Assembly: GCF_000341285.1 (NCBI RefSeq)
Contig: NW_005178465.1
Span: 62,001 to 126,000 of the forward strand
Origin: Galdieria sulphuraria
Taxonomy: Eukaryota > Rhodophyta > Bangiophyceae > Galdieriales > Galdieriaceae
Length of the DNA stretch: 64,000 bases
Direction of reading: 5' to 3'
Shown here: positions 36,872-47,458 of the stretch, piece by piece
How positions within the stretch are numbered: the stretch's first letter is position 1
Layout: the number at the start of each line of letters is the position of its first letter
Made by a program: the position numbers and the translations under genes
Notes under the pieces: model-generated
The model's database searches: none
What the model was told of the DNA's origin: nothing
The model's input: the letters and a program-made list of their open reading frames with translations, nothing else

Positions 36872-39297
36872 TACTTTACAATTGCAAAGCTTCTTCGTCT
36901 CGCTCCTCTGCCTTGTTTACTTGGTCTCGGTTCCTTTCGTCTTCCTTTTGACTTGCTAGATTTTGCAATTCTCTTTCTTTGCAACAATTCCTTCTTTTTC
37001 CGTTCCTTACGTATTTGCTCGGGTCTCTTCAACTCTTGTTTCGCTTTGCTCTCACCATTCTTTTTACGAATTATCCTGTTCACTTGTGCCAAACGAGTAT
37101 TTTCAGGATCAGCTTCTTCTCCTATTGCCTGGATTCGAACTCTTGATTTGGACAACCATTTCATAAAGCGGGACTTGATAGAATCCGTCTCATTCTTCTT
37201 CTTGTTGTTGTCGTTATGGTCGAGCTTTGAAGATGCGTTGGAAGGATGAACGAACCTCTTTCTCTTTCTATCCCATAAAAGTCGTCTTCTTTGAGACTCT
37301 TCAGCGTCCGGATCATCTTGTACAACACTCAAAATTGAGTCCTTTAATGAATCCTTCATTCTTCCTTCTTGAACGACAGAAAGACCTTTTTCTCGAAAGT
37401 AGTTGACATTCCTCGATGAGGACTTTGAATATTGCATTCTTTCCTTGGCTAGTAGCATTTGTCGATGACTCATTTTCTTGCAACCAACCTCATTCTCTCC
37501 CATCTTGTTCCATTTTCTTATCGATGGGGATGATAATAACGACAAAGCTTCATCCTTGGATTGAAGATTCTCATGTTCATGATTATGGTTACGAAGGCTA
37601 CCTTTGCAATTGTTAAAAGTGGGATCAACTACTGCCGTATGAGGACGCCATGATTTTAACTGTTGTACTACATTTTCCACTGTTTTACATTGGTTGTATT
37701 GCAAAGAGTTCATCAACCAAGGGTGTATCCATGGCTTACTATACATAGCAAGCATTTCTTTAGCTCTTTGAATGGATGCTGAACTTGCACAAGGCCGAAT
37801 ACGTTTATACTTTTCTGATCCATTCTTAGCTGCTTGGATTGCATACTGTAAGTCTGTTGAGGTTTCTATATCATTTCGAATGGTATCGACAAGAGGCGAA
37901 ACTGATGCAGATGGAAGCAGACCATAAACATAGGAAGTATCTAGTAACGATTGTTCATCTCCAATATTCTCTATACCCTGGTTCTCTTCTGAAGCTACAT
38001 GAAACTCTCTACTTAGGAACAAAAACAAGTCGAGTGAATAAGGAAGATCATCTGGAGTCACCAATGCCAAAATGACTCCAAAATGTCCAGCTCTCCCTGT
38101 TCGACCTGCACGATGCACAAACAGCTTTGGAGTCGGTGGCATATCAAAATGTACAACTACATCTAAAAAGGGAATATCTAATCCTCGCGCAGCTAAATCA
38201 GTTACCAAAAGGATAGGCACATGTCCATTTCGTAGATTTTCTACAGCCCGTTTTCTAGCAGTCGAATCCTTGTTGCCATGAATACCAGCTACAGGAATAT
38301 TTTGTGATGATAACAACTGTTCCAAAAAATCTACTTGATGACGTGATGCTAGAAAAATAATGGTTTTCGGATATCCATTGGCACTGGATTGATTGCTAGA
38401 AACACTTGTAGGAAGTTTAGGAAGAACGTCCATAATCAAGTACAGTAAACTTGCCAATTTTTCCTCCTCTTGTACTCCAAAAAATGCAAGTGCTACATTT
38501 TGTGATATGATTTGTTCCAAATCCAAGCGTATCAAAACGGGGTCGAGCATGTTCAACTGCACAAAGTCAGCAAGCGCCTGTGGCAATGTTGCAGAAACCA
38601 ACATCTTTTGACAAGTGTGAGAAACCCCAGATGAAGGGGAATCAAAAAATAAATCAACTAGTTGCCGAGTATTCTTTCCAAGATTACCTTCGAATAATCG
38701 GTCTGCTTCGTCAAAAACAATGGTCTCCACAGAGTGTAGACGAAGGTAGCTTACTTGATCCAGTATCTGTAACAGTCTTCCCGGAGTAGCAATAAGAGCG
38801 TCAGGATTGGTCGCAAGAGCGGCGAACTGACTTTCAAAAGGTTCCCCACCAACCAACAAACAAGCTTTCAGATTTGTTCCTTTTGCATATTTCTTAAAGA
38901 AACCAAAAGTCTGCATAGCCAACTCTCTGGTTGGAGAAATGACGACGCATCTTATTCCACTTACGAGCTTCGTACTAGTTCCAATACCTTCCTGATAAAG
39001 CTTGTTCAACGTTGGAAGAAGAAAAGCAGCAGTTTTTCCTGAACCAGTTCTAGCCATTATGATGGCATCTTTTCCTCGCAGCAAAGGAGGTATCGCCTTT
39101 CTTTGTACGGGGGTAGGAAAACTGTATCCCAAATGTCTCAGATTAGAAACCAAAGCATTGTTCAAACCAAGAGATTCAAAGCTTCCAGGACGTACAGTAT
39201 GTTTCTTCTCCGCTTTCTTCTTTGAAAAGTCACGCGAACTTTGTTTTCGGTGTTGTCCACGTGAAGGAGTAGGCAGGTCGAAACCCACCAATTGCAT
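36868..39297 (-). CDS. DEAD-box RNA helicase, DBP10/DDX54 type
   Basis: Nucleolar helicase for large-subunit rRNA processing. Uninterrupted 809-residue frame. Motifs in order: Q-motif FESLGLNNALVSNLRHLGYS, Walker A MARTGSGKTAAFLLP, PTRELAMQ, TPGRLLQ, VFDEADRLFE, SATLP, TIIFLASRHQ, VTDLAARGLDIP and HRAGRTGRAGHFG. Downstream come the DBP10-type C-terminal region and a very basic end (RRKEPRPSKQGRGARRRSF) typical of nucleolar proteins. It is one of the few intronless long genes here. Convergent with GAD. Confidence 0.92.
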   Translation of the reverse strand: MQLVGFDLPTPSRGQHRKQSSRDFSKKKAEKKHTVRPGSFESLGLNNALVSNLRHLGYSFPTPVQRKAIPPLLRGKDAIIMARTGSGKTAAFLLPTLNKLYQEGIGTSTKLVSGIRCVVISPTRELAMQTFGFFKKYAKGTNLKACLLVGGEPFESQFAALATNPDALIATPGRLLQILDQVSYLRLHSVETIVFDEADRLFEGNLGKNTRQLVDLFFDSPSSGVSHTCQKMLVSATLPQALADFVQLNMLDPVLIRLDLEQIISQNVALAFFGVQEEEKLASLLYLIMDVLPKLPTSVSSNQSSANGYPKTIIFLASRHQVDFLEQLLSSQNIPVAGIHGNKDSTARKRAVENLRNGHVPILLVTDLAARGLDIPFLDVVVHFDMPPTPKLFVHRAGRTGRAGHFGVILALVTPDDLPYSLDLFLFLSREFHVASEENQGIENIGDEQSLLDTSYVYGLLPSASVSPLVDTIRNDIETSTDLQYAIQAAKNGSEKYKRIRPCASSASIQRAKEMLAMYSKPWIHPWLMNSLQYNQCKTVENVVQQLKSWRPHTAVVDPTFNNCKGSLRNHNHEHENLQSKDEALSLLSSPSIRKWNKMGENEVGCKKMSHRQMLLAKERMQYSKSSSRNVNYFREKGLSVVQEGRMKDSLKDSILSVVQDDPDAEESQRRRLLWDRKRKRFVHPSNASSKLDHNDNNKKKNETDSIKSRFMKWLSKSRVRIQAIGEEADPENTRLAQVNRIIRKKNGESKAKQELKRPEQIRKERKKKELLQRKRIAKSSKSKGRRKEPRPSKQGRGARRRSFAIVKY

Positions 39298-40105
39298 TTT
39301 TCAATTGATTTTCACACCTTTCAGAATAGTTTAACTTTTCATGCAATTATGGTATACAGAGTGATACTGGAATAATAACGGTTCTTCAAGTAAGCGGATG
39401 TTGAATGAGCAGTATACGTTTGTGACTATTATGCAAGAAACAATGAAGAGCTTCTTCTAGCCAAAATCCTTTACAAGACAATATGCATTCTTTGAAGTGT
39501 ATCCAGAGTTGAAACTTTTCAAGCTTTAGTTAACAAAAGGGAGGTTGTCACTGACAAGACAATGGTAACACTTTAAACAATAGAGCAGTCACCCAGTTCA
39601 ATTTTTATGGAGGAGCGAATCTTATACGCTCTTAAAAAGTCGCAACGAGCGTTTGTTGGACCGTATACGACAAGAAGCGATCATATAATTCGTAAACCAT
39701 GTTGTGGTCTCTAAAACACTGTTCTCTAACTCGAGTAACTTGCCCCGATAGTTTAACCCACCCGACGTGTAAAGCTTTCTATGCCAACGAGAATAAACAA
39801 GTGATACCGAGAGTGAAAGAAAAATTATTCTAGACGCAAGTCCCTAACATATCAACGGAACTTTGGAACATCACTTTCTATGAACATCATTCAACAATAG
39901 CTCCATGTTAAAGAATAATTGTGTACATAGAAGCTTCGAATGGATTGTGGCGCCATTCCACCGCATTTTTCCCCTCCTGTGGGCCGACCAGGACGGTCGA
40001 TGGATCTAGAAGGTACGATTGGTATTTTAAATGAGCACCCATTCCCAAAGTTTCTCTTTAGATTAGAATTGTTGTTTCTGTTGTTTTTTTTGGTGTTGAC
40101 AGACT
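39298..40105. other. Intergenic, HSP70 upstream region
   Basis: 808 bases between divergent genes DBP10 and HSP70. No coding gene seen. It includes a heat-shock-element-like palindrome at 39929-39938. A possible leader intron could end at the GACAG just before the HSP70 ATG (donor GTACGA at 40013). A uORF ATG lies at 39940. Confidence 0.55.
39929..39938. promoter_or_regulatory. Heat-shock-element-like site
   Basis: AGAAGCTTCG fits the nGAAnnTTCn unit pair of a heat shock element and sits 168 bases before the HSP70 start codon. Only two units are clear, so it is a minimal match. Confidence 0.35.
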
Positions 40106-42064
40106 ATGACAAAGAAAGCTGTAGGTATCGACTTGGGAACGACTTATTCTTGTGTGGGAGTATGGATGAATGAGCGAGTGGAAATCATTCCTAACGACCA
40201 GGGAAACAGAACCACTCCTTCTTATGTCGCTTTCACGGACGAGGAGCGACTGATTGGAGACGCTGCAAAGAATCAAGTCGCTCTTAACCCACAGAACACT
40301 GTCTTTGACGCGAAACGCCTTATTGGTCGCAAGTTTTCTGATTCCTCAGTGCAAGCAGATATGAAACACTGGCCTTTCAAAGTGATCGCGAAGGACGGAG
40401 ATAAGCCCTTCATTCAAGTAAATTACAAAGGGGAGACGAAGACCTTTGCTCCAGAGGAGATTTCTGCAATGGTTCTTCAAAAGATGAAGGAAACCGCCGA
40501 GGCATATCTGGGGGCAACAGTAACCGAAGCAGTTGTCACAGTACCTGCATACTTTAATGACTCCCAGAGACAGGCAACCAAGGATGCGGGTGCGATTGCA
40601 GGCTTGAACGTACTTCGAATCATCAATGAACCCACTGCAGCAGCTATTGCATATGGATTGGACAAGGAGGCCAAAGGTGAACGTCATGTGCTCATTTTTG
40701 ACTTGGGTGGTGGCACATTTGACGTTTCTCTTTTATCTATTGATGAAGGTGTCTTTGAAGTAAAGGCAACTGCTGGAGATACTCACTTGGGAGGAGAAGA
40801 TTTTGATAACAGGCTGGTTGACTATCTGGCAAAAGAGTTCAAACGAAAATATAACAAGGATATCACATCCAATCACCGCGCTATGAGAAGGCTTCGTACA
40901 GCTTGTGAGAGAGCTAAAAGAACCCTCTCAAGTGCAACCCAAACAACTATTGAAGTGGATTCTCTCTACGAAGGCATTGACTTTTACACCAGTATTACGA
41001 GAGCCAAGTTTGAAGACTTGTGTATGGATTTGTTCCGCAAGTGCATAGATCCCGTCGAGAGAGTTATTAAGGACTCTGGATTATCCAAGAGTCAAATTCA
41101 TGATGTTGTTTTGGTAGGAGGTTCGACTCGAATTCCAAAAGTTCAACAACTTTTGCAAGACTTTTTCAATGGCAAGGAGCTTTGCAAGAGTATTAATCCA
41201 GATGAAGCAGTTGCGTATGGTGCAGCAGTACAGGCAGCAATCTTGACAGGAGATGCAAGTGAGAAGACAAAGGATCTCTTGCTACTTGATGTCACACCTT
41301 TGAGTCTTGGTATTGAGACTGCAGGCGGTGTAATGACCAAGTTAATCGAAAGAAATACTACTATTCCCACGAGAAAATCGCAAATATTTACTACCTATGC
41401 AGACAATCAACCTGCAGTTACTATTCAAGTGTATGAAGGAGAACGTGCTATGACAAAGGACAATAACTTGTTGGGACGATTTGACTTGACAGGAATACCG
41501 CCAATGCCACGGGGAGTACCTCAAATTGAGGTTACGTTTGATATTGATGCCAATGGTATCTTGAATGTCAGTGCAGTAGAGAAGAGTACCAATAAGAGCA
41601 ATAAGATTACTATTACAAATGAAAAAGGACGTTTATCGCAAGAGGAAATTGAACGTATGGTTAAGGAAGCGGAACAGTACAAGGCGGAAGATGAGAAGCA
41701 GAAAGTTCGCATCGAAGCGAAGAATAGTCTTGAACAATATGCGTATAATCTGAGAAATACTATGCAAGAAGATAATGTAAAGAAGACGTTATCTGAGAGT
41801 GACCGTGAGACTTTGGAATCCAAAGTGAAGGAAACTTTAGAATGGATTGATACGCACATGGATTCATCAAAAGAAGAGTTTGAAGCAAAGCAGAAAGAAT
41901 TGGAGCAAGTTGCTATGCCTATTATGTCTAAGCTATATCAGGGTGCAGAGGGAGCTGCCGGTGCTGCTGGAGCTGCAGCAGGGGGATTTGGTGGTGCTGC
42001 AGGTGGTGGAGCAAGCGGAGGAGATGGTTCCTCATCTGGTCCCAAAGTTGAAGAAGTTGACTAA
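40106..42064 (+). CDS. HSP70: Cytosolic HSP70 chaperone
   Basis: ATP-driven chaperone of 652 residues without introns. Signatures: [60 protein letters not shown], the linker [18 protein letters not shown], then the substrate domain and helical lid. A Gly/Ala-rich stretch ([20 protein letters not shown]) leads to the terminal EEVD, which marks the cytosolic/nuclear form and binds TPR co-chaperones. Codon usage and GC content are higher than in its neighbours, in keeping with strong expression. Confidence 0.98.
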   Translation: MTKKAVGIDLGTTYSCVGVWMNERVEIIPNDQGNRTTPSYVAFTDEERLIGDAAKNQVALNPQNTVFDAKRLIGRKFSDSSVQADMKHWPFKVIAKDGDKPFIQVNYKGETKTFAPEEISAMVLQKMKETAEAYLGATVTEAVVTVPAYFNDSQRQATKDAGAIAGLNVLRIINEPTAAAIAYGLDKEAKGERHVLIFDLGGGTFDVSLLSIDEGVFEVKATAGDTHLGGEDFDNRLVDYLAKEFKRKYNKDITSNHRAMRRLRTACERAKRTLSSATQTTIEVDSLYEGIDFYTSITRAKFEDLCMDLFRKCIDPVERVIKDSGLSKSQIHDVVLVGGSTRIPKVQQLLQDFFNGKELCKSINPDEAVAYGAAVQAAILTGDASEKTKDLLLLDVTPLSLGIETAGGVMTKLIERNTTIPTRKSQIFTTYADNQPAVTIQVYEGERAMTKDNNLLGRFDLTGIPPMPRGVPQIEVTFDIDANGILNVSAVEKSTNKSNKITITNEKGRLSQEEIERMVKEAEQYKAEDEKQKVRIEAKNSLEQYAYNLRNTMQEDNVKKTLSESDRETLESKVKETLEWIDTHMDSSKEEFEAKQKELEQVAMPIMSKLYQGAEGAAGAAGAAAGGFGGAAGGGASGGDGSSSGPKVEEVD

Positions 42065-42194
42065 GATTGATAATGGTTCTCTCGTATTTTCACAAAAGTA
42101 ACGATATGAAATTTTTCTCTCTCCCCTATTGCCTAATGTAACAAATATTTGCTTTTGCTTGCAATAAAAGTTTTCTTATATTAGCTATTTGTGT

Positions 42195-43331
42195 TTATAA
42201 TTGAAGAACATGTTTGACAACATTTAACACTGCATTATGTAATCTACCATTGGTTGCAATAATGCCACCTCTATTCAACAACTTACGTCCTTTGGAGAAA
42301 TCCAAGACTTGTCCAAAGCCATCTGTCACCATTCCACCAGCTTCGCGAATAATGATCGAACCAGCTGCATGATCCCACACATTTTCTTGATAGCCTTCCT
42401 TTGGAAACCGAAAGTAAATCGAAGCTTCCCCTCTTGCCACAACACCATACTTGCATTGACTATCCATACGAACAGAAGGGTTATTTACACCGAGTATCTT
42501 GGCAATTTCTAATGACAACTCATGAGAAGAATGCCCAGGTTCCCATGACTCACAAAAAGTTGCCCAAGCAGGGTCACTCACATCAGACACTCGAATGGGA
42601 TAACTTTCAGCTCCACGTTCTATTTCTTGGACAAAAGCTCCAACACCTTGTGCAGCATGAAAAATACATCCAACTTTATGGCTATTAGGTGGTACTGAAG
42701 CCAACGGCAAATTGGGACAACCAAGAATACCTACTCGAATAGCACCATCCTTCAAAAGCGCAAGCGCTATACAATATTGGTCACCTCTAAGAAAGCCTTT
42801 GGTGCCGTCGATAGGGTCCAACAACCAGGTACGTTCGTTTGTACCCATATGACGGTTACCCAAGTCCAACAAGTCACAAACCTCTGAATCCGTTAGTTGC
42901 TCGTCGATGGAAAGAACGGAGTTAACAGCGTCTGTAACATCTTTTAAGAGCTTTTCATCTTTTCTCAAAGCAGTGGAGTCTTCTTCTGCAATAAAATGGT
43001 CGTTGGGAAAAGCACGGGTGATCCAGTGAATCACGAGTGCCTGAACTGCAAAATCTGCAATACTGACAGGACTATTGTCTGACTTGGTGATGACCGATTC
43101 TTGTACTAATCGTTTTTGTAACTTGGAACTGAGCTTACAAGCCAAACATAACGCTTGTGGACGAGGTCAACTAGATAATAACAACCAATATGAATATAAA
43201 AACTCACCACATATAGCTACTTGTCTTTCTGCTAACCAACTGGGGGCGTATAAGCTTTTATCCAACTTGTTAAAAGCCATAGAGGAAGAAGCCTCCTCCT
43301 CATCATTTTGTAGAGAATCTTTACCTTTCAT
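42195..43331 (-). CDS. 3'(2'),5'-bisphosphate nucleotidase, SAL1/HAL2 type
   Basis: Removes the 3' phosphate of PAP (and PAPS) and so protects sulfur assimilation and RNA decay enzymes. Two exons; the join gives ERQVAICALCLACKLSSKLQ, as in SAL1. Metal and substrate motifs of the inositol-monophosphatase superfamily are intact: PVSIADFAVQA, FIAEEDS, WLLDPIDGTKGFLRGDQYC and VWDHAAGSIIIREAGG. The first ATG is at 43331; a shorter start MAFNKLDKSLYAPSWL is possible and resembles the family start. No strong transit peptide. A lithium/sodium-sensitive enzyme is expected by family. Confidence 0.92.
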
Positions 43332-43474
43332 TGCTCTCCTTTTTATTGGATTGGAGGAGATGGCAAGAATTGTTGACAATCTTCTTCTTCTTCTTTTTTG
43401 TCTCTCTTTTTCTCACAACATTTTTTCTATACACACACAAACACAGAAGACACCCTATATCGTAGTCCAAATAA

Positions 43475-45634
43475 TCAATTCTCTATCAACTCCAAGTCTC
43501 TTGCAATCAACTTTACTGCAATACTATGATAACGATGACGATTCTCTTCAAATGTCTTTAAAGCCAAGTCGCCTCGGGGATAAATATAATAAAGGTCCTT
43601 GTAAATAGGACGAATATATTTCATTCTTCCTTGTGAAGTGATGAAATCGATGGCATTCTCTACAGAAGGTTCATAATGGTTTCGCAACGACACTCTCAAC
43701 CAAATAAAACGAACTTCCGCATTTCGACTCCATCGACCTTGCGAAAACCGAATTTGGAAATCCAGTTTCTTTACAGCTTCGTAAGTAAGCTTATCACTCG
43801 CAAGTAGATGATTTAAAAATACAACCATCTTTCAAAACAATGTGCTTCAGTTTATAAAAAAAGTCATTCATCTTTCCTTACCTGGGTTGTTTCCCATTCC
43901 TCAACATCGTGCCAAGTGAGCATCTCACATTGGGTATCTAAACACTGTTGTGCCAATTGACGTGCATGATTCACTAAGCTCAAATCGAAACTTGCATACT
44001 CCGGTGGTTCACCAGTACCATATAACCACGTATTCCAATCAAAGTTACTGAGCTCAATGCGATTTTGGGAGTCAAAGTTGGCATCAGGAAATAGAGCATC
44101 GAAATATTCAGAAAAATAGGAAACAAATTCATCCGTCGTGATGCTCTGAAACTTGAAATGCTCAAAATAAGAACGAAGAAAACGAAGCAAACGTTCTTCT
44201 CCACCAATTTCACGTTCCAACTTTAACAACATATTGAAACCTTTCTCGGCAGGAATAACACTAAAAGAGTCATCTGGATCAAATTGTGAATGGACAATAG
44301 GAACAAGACGAGTATAATTGTGCTCTTCGCCATAAAAATGAATAGCTTCTTGTAAAGCATCTCGACCTATACTCGCTTCTAAACCAAAAAAGGCATCCAC
44401 TTTCGCACGACTGGGATTCTGACTATGCAAAACACGGGCAATAATTTTCCTGGCAAGGTAAGTTGCAATACCATCATTCAACCAAAGATGTTCCCAACTT
44501 GCACAAGTTACTAAATTTCCACTCCAAGAGTGAGCAATTTCATTGATAATAACATATACAAGAGAACGATCCCCAACAAGGAGAGTGGAAGTAACAAAAG
44601 CTAAACATGGATTTTCCATGCCCCTTTTGAATAAAATAAAAAACAGAGAAAGGAATTCACAAAGCTTTACTTACCCGTATGGAAAAAAAGGAGGAAGACA
44701 TAATAAATCATATCTCGACCACAAATAAAAGCCTGCAATCGACTCTGCAGTTTTAAGAAATTGTTCTGTCGATCCAAACTCAAAACAAGCACTTTCAATT
44801 ATTTCCGGTTCCGACCAAATACGACAGCGTTCCGATAGTTCTTGAGATTCGAAATCACCAACGGCTAATGAGACCAAATAGGAAGGTACTGGAATAGATT
44901 GTTCAAAGCTAATAAGAAGAATGAATCCATTCAACACTTGTATATAACCATACATACCGATAAATATTTTGAAGTTTTCCCTTTGCCGTCTCAAAATGTT
45001 CCTTTTCATTGACAAGTATGCCACTCATGATAGCTTTAAAACCTGCAGGCACAGATACCGTAGCAAGATAGGGTGCCTTTACACTTGGCGAATCCTAAGA
45101 ACATTTTTCAACCGCAAACTATAGTGTCCTCAAAAGTCTAACCTGGCAAGGAAATAAAGATCTTGCGTGAATGGGTTGCGACTGAGTGAACAAATACGGC
45201 GATTTGCCACTGACAGTTTGTTCAGGGCTCAACCAGCCACAACAGGAACCAGCTGGATGCTTTTCCACCTCCGAACTAGTTTCATAAGTAACAGCAATTT
45301 CAATCAAATGTTCTTGCGCCACTGGCATATCCAAGAAAATCTTCAAAATGTCTCCAAATTTGCCTCCTTTCACTTCTATAAAATCTAACTGCTTTCTGGT
45401 GGTAGTGTTTTCTACGTTTCCTATCTTCAAACCACGAATGTCCAAAGTTATAGGTGCATCTGCATCCATCCTTAGACACTCCAAAACGATGCGAGCGACA
45501 CCGCGAATATGGCGCTGAAATGGGTCGACATCGAGTTCCAACGTAAGTTTGCGAGTAAAATATCGGGTTATATCTGAATAGGTACAAGCGTCACAAACTT
45601 GAAGAGGTGGATGAACAACAATATTTTGTGTCAT
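43475..45634 (-). CDS. Leukotriene-A4-hydrolase-like M1 family protein, probable pseudoenzyme
   Basis: About five exons give the full LTA4H layout: N-terminal beta-domain (MTQNIVVHPPLQVCDACTYS), the Gln-rich turn FTQSQPIHARSLFPCQD, the aminopeptidase core with PPFFPYGGMENPCLAFVT, and the HEAT-like C-terminal domain ending ARDLELIEN. The zinc motif is altered: HEXXH reads NEIAH, and the third ligand in WLNEG is WLNDG. The catalytic tyrosine in the PYEKGF motif is alanine (PAEKGF), and the nearby tyrosine is phenylalanine (DDSFSVIP). GGMEN is kept. Family knowledge says the His and Glu ligands hold the zinc, so peptidase and epoxide-hydrolase activity are probably lost. The frame is intact, so it is not a decayed gene. 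Confidence 0.88.
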
Positions 45635-46653
45635 AACTCTTCAAGTCTTTTTCGGACTAGCGTGGTTAACGAACGGGTCGGCACCCCTTCTTCAGTCACC
45701 ACCGATGTGAGAATATGGACAACGACGAAAAGGAATTTTATCTCCCCCTGTTGGAGATCCTTCTCGTCTCAAGTGGAATCCACAGTAACATGATTGGACG
45801 GTTTCCAGTTGTAGAAAATCCACTAAGATGGCATAAAAATGTTTTCTTGGCATATAGAATCAACCTAAGCAGTTGAGGGGGAGAGAAAAAATATATGTTG
45901 AGCATGACGAGTTGTTAAAAGTAAGATTGTGTTGGTTGCCTTTCTTCTCACTGACTCCAGCAGGTTTGAAATATCTTTTTTTCTATAAAAGAGATAGTCG
46001 AAGAGAAACTATTCAGCACCTCTGACAATGATTTTTTAGAAGAGAATTCTCAAATGTAGTTGAAAAGTGTTCATATGCTATTCCCAAAAAAGATATATTT
46101 GTTAGCGTTGTCATCAAAGGTGAACACTCAGGATTCGCTGAACAAACGGTCTCCATGAATAAAACAGTGAAGTTTGATGGTTGACCTAATATCTTCTTCT
46201 TATCTATACAGTATTATGATATAACTCAAAACTCTTTTGGGAAGGTTCTCGATATTCACAAGTAACGTTCACGCAATAAAACCCAATCATTCTTTCACGA
46301 AAAGTTTCTTAGAAACCTTATGAAGAAAAAGTAGACAAATCCACGGTAACATGACCTATTTATGCATGACAACATGTTTTAAAAGTTTCCACAGGCCAAC
46401 AGAAAATAGAAACAACTCAAGTTCTTGATATAGCAACTACACCAAATGTTGTGCTTGCAACCCAAAAATATATCAACTTGCGACACATTCAAGTCCTTAT
46501 TTTGGACAGTTGTCCAAACATTTGAGACAGTGAAGAAACCCACTCCCGTATATTATTATTTAAGAGTGCTTTCCAATAAAAGAAAGTGAGCTCCTAAGAA
46601 ATGGTCCATCACTCAAAAAATGAGCTTTTTCTTACTGAAAAAAAATTCCCGTT
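45635..46653. other. Intergenic
   Basis: About 1 kb between the M1-family gene and tRNA-Tyr. No ORF, repeat or RNA signal that I can support. Confidence 0.6.
46638..46645 (-). terminator. RNA polymerase III terminator of tRNA-Tyr
   Basis: Eight T on the transcribed strand starting 9 bases after the tRNA discriminator base. Confidence 0.8.
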
Positions 46654-46797
46654 TCCTGACGGCCGGAATCGAACCAGCGACCACTCGATAACTATGTCAT
46701 TCTCGACTTCCAATTAGTTGGGTTTTCCCACTACAGTCGAATGCTCTACCAAGGGCTCAGGATGATTCGATGTTCGTGCCTACTGAGCTACGTCAGG
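46654..46797 (-). tRNA. tRNA-Tyr(GTA) with two introns
   Basis: After removal of two inserts the cloverleaf is complete: acceptor CCTGACG/CGTCAGG, T8 A9, D stem GCTC/GAGC, anticodon stem TTCGA/TCGAG, loop CTGTAGA with anticodon GTA, and T arm GCTGG-TTCGATT-CCGGC. C1:G72 with A73 is the eukaryotic Tyr identity set. The canonical intron after position 37 is 46690-46730 (41 bases). A second insert of 30-31 bases lies in the D-loop (about 46751-46781), between AGT and GGTA. No CCA is encoded. The B-box GGTTCGATTCC is intact, while the A-box is split by the D-loop intron. Confidence 0.9.
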
Positions 46798-46984
46798 AAA
46801 TCTATCAGTAAGGGTCCTTTCAGAACTATAAAGTGAGGTTCTATGAACAATTCATTCTTCCTATAGGTTCTCTTTCTCCCTCCGCTCTCTCTCGTTTTGA
46901 AGAAAGAAAATAGCTTACGTGCTGCAACAAATACAACTTTGATCATACAAATTTTGAAACCTCTCCAGAAAAACTTTCCACTGT

Positions 46985-47194
46985 ATGAATAAATGGAAGA
47001 TTGATAGCTCTAGTTCGCCCAAGATAGTCTTTATCTATGCTGACCCTCATTTTCGGGGAAATTTCCAAAAATTCAATCTACACGAGGATCATCATCTTCT
47101 TGTGAAAGACAGTCCGGAAGTATTGAACGTGAAATACTTATCGAAACTCAAAGTAGGAAGTTTAGAAAGGATAGGCGATAAAGTCCATTTTTGA
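46985..47194 (+). CDS. Small ORF with one beta/gamma-crystallin-like motif
   Basis: 69 residues from ATG 46985. FIYADPHFRGNFQKFNL fits the Y-x4-F-x-G start of a crystallin Greek-key motif, and LSKLKVGSLERIG fits the S-x-x-L-x-V-G strand that closes it. A normal domain needs two motifs (80-90 residues), so this may be a half-domain, one exon of a longer gene, or chance. No upstream or downstream exon was found with confidence. Confidence 0.35.
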   Translation: MNKWKIDSSSSPKIVFIYADPHFRGNFQKFNLHEDHHLLVKDSPEVLNVKYLSKLKVGSLERIGDKVHF

Positions 47195-47458
47195 CTTTCA
47201 ACTTGTGTGTCCATCCAACACAGATTCAACAAAATACTTGAGATCATTTGTAGAAAACAAAAATTCCACAAAAGGCGATCATGCATCGTCGTCACAAGAT
47301 ACAAAATAAACATCTACAACAAAGTGATGAAGGATCTGTAAAATAAGAGTGAAGGTGGCGTAGCTCAATCATGTGACCAGAACAACGACAAGTCTCCATC
47401 ATGTCAAACAAACTGATACAACGCACCAATAGTATTTTATTGTCCAACAAAATCACAT

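Noticed and set aside
39590-39640. AATTTTTATGG followed by a GAGCG/CGCTC hairpin, like an Sm site and 3' stem of an snRNA
   Set aside because: None of the fixed sequences of U1, U2, U4 or U5 could be found upstream; one short motif and a five-base stem can arise by chance.
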